Positions 7,007-14,108 of a DNA stretch of 64,000 nt are shown in pieces. The position numbers and the translations under genes are program-made. The notes under the pieces are model-generated. The model worked only from the letters and a program-made list of their open reading frames with translations. It made no database searches and was not told the origin of the DNA. How positions within the stretch are numbered: the first letter of the stretch is position 1; each line of letters opens with the position of its first letter. This DNA comes from Drancourtella massiliensis (GTDB lineage Bacteria > Bacillota > Clostridia > Lachnospirales > Lachnospiraceae), in assembly GCF_016900655.1 (NCBI RefSeq), contig NZ_JACJKH010000013.1:1-64000 (forward strand), given 5' to 3'.

Positions 7007-7852
7007 ATGCATGGACAATCAGTTTCTATCGTTTCACAGGCAATTCGATATATAGAAGATCATTTAGATAAGAAGCTGGATCTGGAAACAGTCGCGGCCG
7101 CTTTACACTACTCAAAATATCATTTACATCGCATATTTGCAAAGATAGTCGGACTAACCGTACATGAATATGTTCAAAGGAGACAGCTTACAGAAGCAGC
7201 GAAATTACTCGCTTTTTCTAAAAGATCAATTATGGAAATCGCACTGAGCAGCGGTTATGAAAGTCAGCAGGCTTTTACAAGTAGTTTTAAGGCAATGTAT
7301 AAAATGACACCTGCTGAATTTAGAACGGCTGAAGAATTTTATCCTTTACAGCTAGAAATTCATTTGAGCAAAGAGCCGACGAAGATGGATTTTACAAAAG
7401 ACGATATACAATTTGCAACGGTCGAAGACATCAATGACTGGATGGAGTTAGTTCAATTAACGATTGATGGCTATCCCCGGTTAGATGAAGTGGATTATAT
7501 GGAAAAATTATCTTTCTATATAGCTGACAAAAGAGCCCTGATTTTAAGAGATGAAGGCATGGTAATCGGTATTATGGGGTTTTCAACCGAAACGAGAAGT
7601 ATTGATTTTCTGGCAGTCCACCCGCAATATCGAAATGCCGGCATTGAAAAAGTCTTCCTTGATAAACTTGCAGATGAACTCCTTACAGGTAAAGAAATCA
7701 GTTTAACTACATATCGAGAGGGCGATAAAGCAGATACAGGGTATCGTGAAAAATATTTACGTCTTGGTTTTGCGGAAAGAGAATTACTTACTGAATATGG
7801 ATATCCTACACAACGCTTTGTACTTCCACCAAAAGATAAGGAGGAAGTGTAA
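7007..7852 (+). CDS. AraC-family regulator with C-terminal GNAT-like domain
   Basis: The DNA-binding domain is N-terminal (residues 1-105): two helix-turn-helix motifs (LETVAAALHYSKYHLHRIF and IMEIALSSGYESQQAFTSSFK), ending in the AraC-typical MTPAEFR. Residues about 130-275 look like an acetyltransferase fold (IDFLAVHPQYRNAGIEKVFL, then YLRLGF), with the acetyl-CoA loop R/QxxGxG/A only partly kept, so it may be a ligand sensor rather than an enzyme. It ends one base before the MFS gene start, which suggests it regulates or shares a transcript with that transporter. It is divergent from the SDR gene. Confidence 0.82.
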   Translation: MHGQSVSIVSQAIRYIEDHLDKKLDLETVAAALHYSKYHLHRIFAKIVGLTVHEYVQRRQLTEAAKLLAFSKRSIMEIALSSGYESQQAFTSSFKAMYKMTPAEFRTAEEFYPLQLEIHLSKEPTKMDFTKDDIQFATVEDINDWMELVQLTIDGYPRLDEVDYMEKLSFYIADKRALILRDEGMVIGIMGFSTETRSIDFLAVHPQYRNAGIEKVFLDKLADELLTGKEISLTTYREGDKADTGYREKYLRLGFAERELLTEYGYPTQRFVLPPKDKEEV

Positions 7853-7853
7853 A

Positions 7854-9049
7854 ATGCAGCAGGTACAGGTTACCTGGAAAAAGAAAGTTCTTCTTTTTCT
7901 TATCAGCCAAAGCGTCACTCTGTTTGGCTCCCAGGTCGTTCAAATGGCAATCGTCTGGTATGTAACGCTCCATACAACCAGCGGGGCATGGGTAGCAGTT
8001 TTTTCCGTATGCTCCTATTTACCACAATTTCTTGTTTCTTTTGCAGGTGGAGTCTGGGCTGACCGTTATAACCGCAAATTTCTTATTATAGGTGCTGATT
8101 CAGGAATTGCAGTGTCACATTTAGCATGCTGCTTATTATGCCCTATATTTCAACAGAAATCGTATTACTTGGCTTATTGATCATACTGTCTGTTCTCCGC
8201 TCTATTGGTGCCGGAATACAATCACCGGCCGTTAATGCGGTTATCCCACAACTTGTCCCGCCGGAAAATTTAATGCGCTATAACGGTCTCAATGCCATGA
8301 TGCAGTCAGTTGTTCAGTTTTCTGCCCCTGCTGTTGCAGGAATCGTCCTATCTGTCGGAACATTGCAAAACACTTTGTTGATCGATATTTTGACTGCAAT
8401 AGCAGGAATTGCATTGCTCTCATGGATATCATTACCGAAACAGGAAGAAAGAGTTACTTCCTCTCCAATTTTATTTGATATGAGAAACGGTGTTAACTAT
8501 GTGTTCTCGAAAAAAATAATTGGTATCTTACTGGCGGTATACGGACTGTTTACTTTTTTATGTGTTCCGGCAGGCTATCTTTCCGGATTGCTGGTAAACA
8601 GAACATACGGTGATACATACTGGTATCTGACCACCGTTGAAATATGCGGATTTGGAGGTATGGCTGTTGGCGGATTACTAATGAGCGTATGGGGCGGCTT
8701 TCAAAAACGCAGTAAAACGATGTTCATTGGTTTCGCCGTGTTTGGAGCTATGGCAATAGGAATGGGCATAACTCAAAATTTTCTACTATACCTTATTTTT
8801 ATGATTTGTTATGGCGTTGCATTAACAACAATACAGACAACAATTACTACCTTGCTTCAGGAAAATACGAATATTTCCATGCAAGAACGTGTATTTGGTT
8901 TTATGGGAGCGATGTATGCTGTATGCTACCCTTTTGGCATGGTGGTCTTCGGGCCATTAGCGGATATCATTCCACTGCAATGGGTTATGATCGGTTCCGG
9001 AATGATTTTACTTCTGATGCCTGTTTTCTTACATATGACTAGATTATGA
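7854..9049 (+). pseudogene. MFS transporter, frameshifted
   Basis: Major facilitator protein (about 400 residues, 10-12 helices), homologous to macrolide-efflux-type MFS proteins (QMAIVWYVTLHTTSG, WADRYNRKF loop 2-3 motif). ATG at 7854 follows AAGGAGGAAG. The frame is broken near 8112-8115 in GCAGTGTCACA: the first frame runs on without homology and stops at 8180, while the rest of the transporter is intact in another frame from about 8115 to 9049. One base lost, or a GT duplicated, explains it. It could be a true pseudogene, a programmed or phase-variable slip, or a sequence error; the remainder shows no other decay, so the lesion is recent or artefactual. Confidence 0.8.
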
Positions 9050-9062
9050 TTGTTTCAAAAAT

Positions 9063-9085
9063 GCCCGGTTCATATTGAAACGGGC
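9063..9085 (-). terminator. Hairpin after MFS and Fic remnants
   Basis: Ten-pair stem with one mismatch and a 3-base loop (GCCCG at 9063, CGGGC at 9081). On the minus strand it is followed by ATTTTTG; on the plus strand there is no T run. It may end transcripts from the Fic remnant and help end the MFS transcript. Confidence 0.5.
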
Positions 9086-9138
9086 GTGGTATCTGAATAT
9101 ATCATATCTTTACATATCTTTGGTTCCTGCTGTTAGGT

Positions 9139-9306
9139 TTATCTGGTATTGTCATACGGATAAAATTCATGTCTACTGTTTCTTCTCAAATGTGGTTTGG
9201 ATTCTAAATTACTGGTTGCCGAAATTCGTCCAATCTTTTCTGAAATCGAAGATACATATGATAATATTTCGTTTGTTATTGTAAAAGGCGGTTTATACTC
9301 TCCCAT
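9139..9306 (-). pseudogene. N-terminal fragment of a Fic-family protein
   Basis: ATG at 9306 with GGAGG about 7 bases upstream starts 55 codons. The first about 43 match the N-terminal region of Fic/DOC proteins (MGEYKPPFTITNEIL, then ISATSNLESKPHLRRN). Homology then stops and a TAA follows at 9141. The catalytic HPFxxGNGR region is absent, so it cannot be an AMP-transferase. It is a truncated remnant of a gene likely lost by deletion between the MFS gene and the B12 transporter. The rest of 9050-9420 holds only this and two hairpins. Confidence 0.6.
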
Positions 9307-9377
9307 GACAGTACCTCCATGTACTTACGTATTATCTTGCGTACTTTCTTCCTCGTTATTATGAGTTCATCCACTGA

Positions 9378-9418
9378 AAAAGGGATTGCACACCAGTACC
9401 CTGTGTCCAATCCCTTTT
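9378..9418 (-). terminator. Terminator of B12 transporter operon
   Basis: Eleven-base stem AAAAGGGATTG (9378-9388) with CAATCCCTTTT (9408-9418). On the minus strand it is followed by further T residues, directly after the ATPase stop codon. Confidence 0.8.
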
Positions 9419-9421
9419 CTC

Positions 9422-10180
9422 TTATTCCACAAATAAAATATGGATCTGTCCTTTTTTATCTTTGACGACTTCTGCCTCCACATCGTAAATTTCCCGGATA
9501 AACTCCGGTGTCAGCAAACTCTCCGGTGTCCCTTCTCCTGCGATCCTGCCGTCTTTGAGCGCGTAAATACGGTCACAGAACATGGCCGCGATATTCAGAT
9601 CGTGGACGGCCGAGATCACCGTCACATTCAACTCCTTTACAATCCGCATCAGCTGAAGCTGGTGGGTAATATCCAGATGGTTGGTAGGTTCATCCAGAAT
9701 CAGGCAGGGTGTCTGCTGTGCCAGGGCTCTTGCCAGAATGACCCGCTGCTGTTCTCCGCCGGAAAGTGTGGAGAAATTTCTGTCAGCAAATTTCTCCATA
9801 CCGACGGCCTGCAATGCCTCTTTTACAATGGCATAGTCTCCGGCATTGTCCCGTTCCAGTGCTTTTTTATGGGGAGACCGCCCCATCATAACGATTTCCT
9901 GTACGGTAAATTCAAAATTATAATGGTTATGCTGGGCCACCACCGCCAGTTTTCTGGCGGAATCTTTGACACGGATCGTACTCAGCTCTTTTCCATCCAG
10001 ATAGACAGCTCCCTGATCCGGCCTCAAAGTCCGGTAAATGCATTTGAGGAGCGTTGACTTTCCGCTTCCGTTCGGCCCGATCAGTCCGACAAACTCTTTC
10101 TCTTTACTCTGGATGCTGATTCCCTTTAAAATCTCCTGCGCTCCGTAGGAAAGATGAAGATCTTCCGTATTGATTTTCAC
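9422..10180 (-). CDS. btuD: ABC transporter ATPase, cobalamin import (BtuD/FecE type)
   Basis: Cytoplasmic ATPase subunit of a type II importer. Walker A GPNGSGKST, ABC signature LSGGEQQR, Walker B CLILDEPTNHLD and H-loop AVHDL are all present; length 252. I place the start at the GTG at 10180: GGAGGTGGGG lies 4 bases upstream and the codon overlaps the permease stop (GCGTGA), whereas the longer ATG frame from 10234 begins inside the permease. The substrate assignment comes from the B12 riboswitch in front of the operon. Iron-siderophore transport would be the reading without it. Confidence 0.83.
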   Translation of the reverse strand: MKINTEDLHLSYGAQEILKGISIQSKEKEFVGLIGPNGSGKSTLLKCIYRTLRPDQGAVYLDGKELSTIRVKDSARKLAVVAQHNHYNFEFTVQEIVMMGRSPHKKALERDNAGDYAIVKEALQAVGMEKFADRNFSTLSGGEQQRVILARALAQQTPCLILDEPTNHLDITHQLQLMRIVKELNVTVISAVHDLNIAAMFCDRIYALKDGRIAGEGTPESLLTPEFIREIYDVEAEVVKDKKGQIHILFVE

Positions 10181-11244
10181 GCTTCCCCACCTCCAAATCC
10201 ATAGGATCTCCTTATCATCAGATAAATAAAGCACGGCGCGCCGATCAGAGAGACTAAAATTCCGATCGGCAGTTCCGCATAGTCCAGAATAACCCTGCAG
10301 GCCACGTCCGCCCAGATCAGAAAGACCGCTCCGGTCAGTGCGCTGACCGGGATGAGCCTTTTATGGTCTGTCCCCAGACACATCCGTACTGCATGTGGAA
10401 TAATCAGCCCGACAAACCCGATCATTCCTGCCGCACAGACTGCCGTTCCCACCATCAGGGAGGAAAGAATCAGATACACGATCCGCACCCGGTGGAGGTC
10501 GGTCCCAAGTGTCACCGCTGTCTCATCGCCCAAAAGCATCAGATTCAGCTTCCGGGATTGAGTCCAGAAAATCAGTGTTGTGACTATCATGACCGGAAGA
10601 ACAACCGGCACATTGTCCCAGTCAGCCGTGGCAAGACTTCCCATGCTCCAGTAGGAAATCTGAGTCGTTGCTTCCCGGTTCTGGGAAATATAAATCAGGA
10701 AGTTCGCAAACGCGGAGCAGACGGTACTGACCGCCATTCCGGCCAGAATCAGTTTCCCCGCGCTTGTGCGTCCGCCGATGCCGGAAATAAAAAGCACACC
10801 AAAGGATGCTGCCAGAGCCCCGAAAAAGGCCATAATCCCCATGCCCTGATCCCCGAATACGGAACCGATCCCAAGCAGAATGGATGCCGCGGCCCCAAGG
10901 TATGCCCCGGAGGAGACTCCAAGGACATACGGGTCCGCCAGGGGATTTTTGACGACTGCCTGCATGACAACGCCGCACACGGAAAGCCCCGTCCCCACTG
11001 CTGCCGCCATCAGCACTCTCGGAAGACGGATCTGCCAGACTACATCATGGACAGCTCCCTGGCCGTAGGCGGACAGGCTCTCTGTATGAAAGACTTCATA
11101 TCCGATCACACGGTACACATCCTGAAAGGACAAATCCGCATTTCCAAACAGTACCGCCGTAAAAAGTGACAGTATAAGAGCCGCAGACAGCCCCAAAATC
11201 AGAATTCCGTATGTCTTTGTTTTCATCGCTCCTCTTTTCATCAT
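10177..11244 (-). CDS. btuC: ABC transporter permease, FecCD/BtuC family
   Basis: Polytopic protein of about 355 residues with roughly ten membrane helices. Conserved family pieces are RLPRVLMAAAVGTGLSVCG, KNPLADPYVLGVSSGA and GLIIPHAVRMCLGTDHKRLIP, the last being the coupling region that contacts the ATPase. GAGGGAG is close to the ATG at 11244; ATGs at 11241 and 11226 are alternatives. It overlaps the ATPase gene by 4 bases and begins 7 bases after the binding-protein gene, so the three form one operon. Confidence 0.85.
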   Translation of the reverse strand: MMKRGAMKTKTYGILILGLSAALILSLFTAVLFGNADLSFQDVYRVIGYEVFHTESLSAYGQGAVHDVVWQIRLPRVLMAAAVGTGLSVCGVVMQAVVKNPLADPYVLGVSSGAYLGAAASILLGIGSVFGDQGMGIMAFFGALAASFGVLFISGIGGRTSAGKLILAGMAVSTVCSAFANFLIYISQNREATTQISYWSMGSLATADWDNVPVVLPVMIVTTLIFWTQSRKLNLMLLGDETAVTLGTDLHRVRIVYLILSSLMVGTAVCAAGMIGFVGLIIPHAVRMCLGTDHKRLIPVSALTGAVFLIWADVACRVILDYAELPIGILVSLIGAPCFIYLMIRRSYGFGGGEA

Positions 11245-11251
11245 GCTCCCT

Positions 11252-12355
11252 CTATTCGTTCAGATCCAGATCCGGATACAGGCCCTTGGCAATGGTCTCA
11301 ATCCCGTCCTGCGTCCTTGTGGCACTTGCATACATCTCACTTAACATAATCGGAACAACCCGGTCATTTTTCACAGCGCTCAGGCTCTGAAATGCTTCGT
11401 CTTCCAGAATCTTATCCAGATTTTCCTGCTTCACCGTTTCCGGATCATCCCCGGTATATGGCATGTAGACGACAAAAATCACATCCGGATCTGCCGCTAA
11501 AATGTCTTCCTTTCCAACCGTGGATGCGTCCGGATTTGCAAGGCTGGCACCAAGCTGGGTCACCATGTCCCCCGCAATGCTTGCCGCGCCATAATTGGTA
11601 AAGGTATCATTCATGCTCTCCACCACCATGACAGACGGCTTTTCTTCCTGTTCTTCGGCCAGCGTTTTTACGTGTTCTACGGTCTCTTTCATTTGATTTA
11701 CGATCTCTTCTGCACGGCCCTGCACATCAAAAATCTTTCCAATGTTCAGGATATCGTTATATTCATTTTCCAGAGAATCTTCTTTCACCGCGGTATTCGT
11801 ATTGATATAGACATTTGTTCCTTTTTGAATCCATTCATCCGGGCTTCCAAGGTTATCCTCATCAAACAGGGATACCCAGGAAAAAATCATATCCGGTTCC
11901 AGCATCGTCATTGTCTCTTTGGACGGTGTAAACTCGTCCAGATAGTCTGTTTTGGAAAATGCGGCTTTCTGATCATCCGGCACCTCATTATCAAGCCCTG
12001 CCGTCGCTACAATCCGGTCCTCCAGTCCAAGAGCAAGCAGCGTCTCCACCGATCCCTGGTAAACCGCTGCCACCTTTTCCGGCGCCTTTTCATAAGTCAT
12101 CGTGTACTCGGCGCCATCTCGGCCATAAGTCGTGATCGTCAGCGGATATTCTGTTTTTTTCGTACTCTCTGTGGTGTCCTTGCTGTCAGACGAACCGTCA
12201 TCTGCAGCCTGATTGTCCTCTTTCACCTGATCAGAGCTGATTCTGCCCGCATCCCCGCTGTTGTTTCCGTCACTGCCTCCACAGGCGGAAAGTCCCACCG
12301 TCATTGTGGCTGTCAGAAGACACGCCAGTACCTTTTTCACCATGTTCTGTTTCAT
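11252..12355 (-). CDS. btuF: Cobalamin-binding lipoprotein of ABC importer (BtuF-like)
   Basis: Extracellular solute-binding protein of 367 residues. The signal peptide ends in lipobox LSAC (Cys about residue 25), followed by a Ser/Asp-rich linker (26-65) and two Rossmann-like lobes joined by a long helix, as in BtuF/FhuD proteins (VAAVYQGSVETLLALGL; DPDVIFVVYMPYTG). AAGGAGAG precedes the ATG. It is first in the operon, directly behind a cobalamin riboswitch and terminator, so B12 or another corrinoid is the likely ligand. Confidence 0.82.
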   Translation of the reverse strand: MKQNMVKKVLACLLTATMTVGLSACGGSDGNNSGDAGRISSDQVKEDNQAADDGSSDSKDTTESTKKTEYPLTITTYGRDGAEYTMTYEKAPEKVAAVYQGSVETLLALGLEDRIVATAGLDNEVPDDQKAAFSKTDYLDEFTPSKETMTMLEPDMIFSWVSLFDEDNLGSPDEWIQKGTNVYINTNTAVKEDSLENEYNDILNIGKIFDVQGRAEEIVNQMKETVEHVKTLAEEQEEKPSVMVVESMNDTFTNYGAASIAGDMVTQLGASLANPDASTVGKEDILAADPDVIFVVYMPYTGDDPETVKQENLDKILEDEAFQSLSAVKNDRVVPIMLSEMYASATRTQDGIETIAKGLYPDLDLNE

Positions 12356-12460
12356 GTTCTCTCCTTCTTTCTTTCGGTATATTTTCCTTTCCTGTTACAG
12401 GATCTTTGGCTTACCCGTCAGATCCATATTCCTACTTACCGGAAGATTCGTTTTGCAGAA

Positions 12461-12487
12461 CAAAAAAACCTGCTTTTTATAAGCAGG
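12461..12487 (-). terminator. Riboswitch expression-platform terminator
   Basis: Stem CCTGCTT/AAGCAGG (12469-12475 with 12481-12487), 5-base loop, then seven T residues on the minus strand. It sits between the B12 aptamer and the btuF-like gene, about 105 bases before the ATG. Confidence 0.82.
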
Positions 12488-12564
12488 CATGACAAAAACA
12501 TATGGACAGGCAAAGACCGCCGCCCATATTTTCAGATGTCTGCTTTACACGGAAGCTTCATCTT

Positions 12565-12746
12565 CTCTATCAAGCAGGTTTCCTGGCTTGCCTCTCCTTG
12601 CCTGTCCCGGCCTTCTCACGGCATTGCCGCAATGACATAAATTGGGACAGACTCCTTGCTTACAGTGACCGGATCGCCGGAGATTTCCACTCCGTTCCCT
12701 TTTAAAATTCATCCTCTTTGACAAAGGAATTCTTCACTTGATAAAG
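12565..12746 (-). ncRNA. Cobalamin (B12) riboswitch
   Basis: On the minus strand: P1 5' arm CTTTATCAAG (12746-12737), then AAAAGGGAA, GGTGAAAATCC-like bases (AGTGGAAATCTCC), a CACTGT segment and the B12 box AAGCCAGGAAACCTGCTTG (12590-12572), closed by the P1 3' arm CTTGATAGAG (12574-12565). The likely transcription start lies one or two bases before P1. Ligand binding should favour the downstream terminator. The segment AAAGCAGA (12546-12539) is complementary to both the B12-box CTGCTT and the terminator's CCTGCTT arm, giving a plausible antiterminator switch. Confidence 0.9.
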
Positions 12747-12753
12747 TTATTCA

Positions 12754-12782
12754 ATTCTAACAGGAAATATTACAGTTCCCAA
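12754..12782 (-). promoter_or_regulatory. Promoter of B12 riboswitch operon
   Basis: -35 TTGGGA (12782-12777), 17-base spacer and -10 TAGAAT (12759-12754) on the minus strand. The predicted start, about 12747, coincides with the riboswitch P1 stem. Confidence 0.55.
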
Positions 12783-12799
12783 TTTAGCATACTTTGGCG

Positions 12800-12994
12800 T
12801 CAATTGCAACCGCAGTTCCCACCGGACATTCTCCCTATGCTTTTTTCTAAAAGCCAGTGCAGAATCTCAGCAAACTCTTCCATGTAATAGTTGCTCCGGT
12901 CTTTCTTCCAGAACATGCAATAATTACGCAGAAACGGCTTCCCATCCTTATAAATCGGAATCCGGAGAAAGACGCGTCTTTTCCGCTCCCTCCT
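12800..12994 (-). pseudogene. C-terminal remnant of a LysR-family regulator
   Basis: Immediately after the apbE-like stop, and in the same frame, an open stretch of about 64 codons reads like the last part of a LysR effector domain (VFLRIPIYKDGKPFLRNYC, then MFWKKDRSNYYMEEFAEIL) and ends at a TGA at 12802-12800. There is no start codon or helix-turn-helix. It appears to be the leftover 3' end of a deleted regulator gene, now inert or untranslated. Confidence 0.55.
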
Positions 12995-14062
12995 CTATCT
13001 TCTGATAATATGTTTCTCCATATTGCTGAAGCTGTCAGTCAAGGTAAAATTGTTCTCAATGCCTTCTGTCAGATAGATTTCTCCATCTTCCGTCATTAGA
13101 ATCATGTCAAATCCCTCGTGGGATTTCCAGTATTCCTGTGCACCTTCCAGTCCTTTTACGAACATGGAGGTGGAAAGGGCATCTCCCATTTTCCCTTCCT
13201 CCGTCACAATGGTCACAGAGGCCAGCCCGTTATCCACCGGGTATCCGGTCTTTGGATCAATGATATGCCCGTATCGTTTGCCGTCCTCTCCGGTAAAATA
13301 CCGCTCATAATTTCCGGAGGTCACCACGGCACAGTCTGACACTTCCAGTACACCGACTTCTCCATCCCCGTAAGGACTCCGTATAGCAAGCCGCCAGTCA
13401 TTTCCATCCGGTCTGGATCCCACGGTCTGAACATTGCCGCCGATATTTAGAAGGGCAGACGTTACCCCGCTTTCTTTTACAATCTCTGCTGTCAGATCAC
13501 CGGCATAGCCTTTTCCTACCGCTCCCAAATCCAGTTCCATACCTTCCGGCAGGTGTATTTTCTGCCCGTTCAGTTCCACTTTTTCGTAGCCGACCCGGCT
13601 AAGAAGCGACTGAATCTCCTCATTTCCCGGAATCCGGTTTTCGTCAGTTGTAAACCCCCATGCAGTCAGCACCGGATAAATCGTAGGTTCCAGCGCCCCA
13701 TCGGTCTCTTTTGCCATTTCCAGGGCAAAGCTGACAACACCTGCTGTATCCTCACTGAGCGTCACCACATTTCCATTACTGTGATTGACCGCGTAAATTT
13801 CGCTGTTTTCATCCGTGACGGACCACTCGGACTCCAGTGTATGAATCTCTTTCTCCGCCTTTTCCAGCGCTTCGCCGGCATTGTCCCCGTAAGCGGTAAA
13901 GGTCATATAGGTATCCATGGCGAAAAACTCTTTTCTGGATTCCTCCTGACTATTGCCGCCTGTATTCTGTGCTCCCTGACATGCCGTCAAAGCAAGACTG
14001 CACAGAAGCACAAACGCTGCTGTCCCTGTACGGTAGTTATTTTCTGTCTTATATCTTCTCAT
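12995..14062 (-). CDS. apbE: FAD:protein FMN transferase lipoprotein (ApbE)
   Basis: Extracytoplasmic enzyme that attaches FMN from FAD to Thr of flavoproteins such as NQR/RNF subunits and extracellular flavin reductases. The signal peptide ends in lipobox LTAC (Cys about 28). The domain shows FAMDTYMTFTAYG, DLGAVGKGYAGD, ALLNIGGNVQTVG, the substrate loop HIIDPKTGYP and the metal-binding GDALSTSMFVKG end. Length 355 is normal. It is not close to an evident flavoprotein substrate here. It lies downstream of the large ABC protein on the same strand. Confidence 0.9.
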   Translation of the reverse strand: MRRYKTENNYRTGTAAFVLLCSLALTACQGAQNTGGNSQEESRKEFFAMDTYMTFTAYGDNAGEALEKAEKEIHTLESEWSVTDENSEIYAVNHSNGNVVTLSEDTAGVVSFALEMAKETDGALEPTIYPVLTAWGFTTDENRIPGNEEIQSLLSRVGYEKVELNGQKIHLPEGMELDLGAVGKGYAGDLTAEIVKESGVTSALLNIGGNVQTVGSRPDGNDWRLAIRSPYGDGEVGVLEVSDCAVVTSGNYERYFTGEDGKRYGHIIDPKTGYPVDNGLASVTIVTEEGKMGDALSTSMFVKGLEGAQEYWKSHEGFDMILMTEDGEIYLTEGIENNFTLTDSFSNMEKHIIRR

Positions 14063-14108
14063 GTCTGAACCGCCTTTTACATTGCTTTTAATGAGATTTT
14101 ATATATTA

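Noticed and set aside
9075-9284. Plus-strand 69-codon frame downstream of the MFS gene
   Set aside because: Antisense to the recognisable Fic N-terminal remnant and without a start site.
10363-11169. Long plus-strand frame of 268 codons across the BtuC-like gene
   Set aside because: It is the antisense shadow of a clear FecCD permease and has no protein-like character (excess His, Cys, Pro).
11672-12640. Long plus-strand frame over the BtuF-like gene and riboswitch
   Set aside because: Antisense to a lipoprotein gene and to a structured B12 riboswitch; no ribosome binding site.
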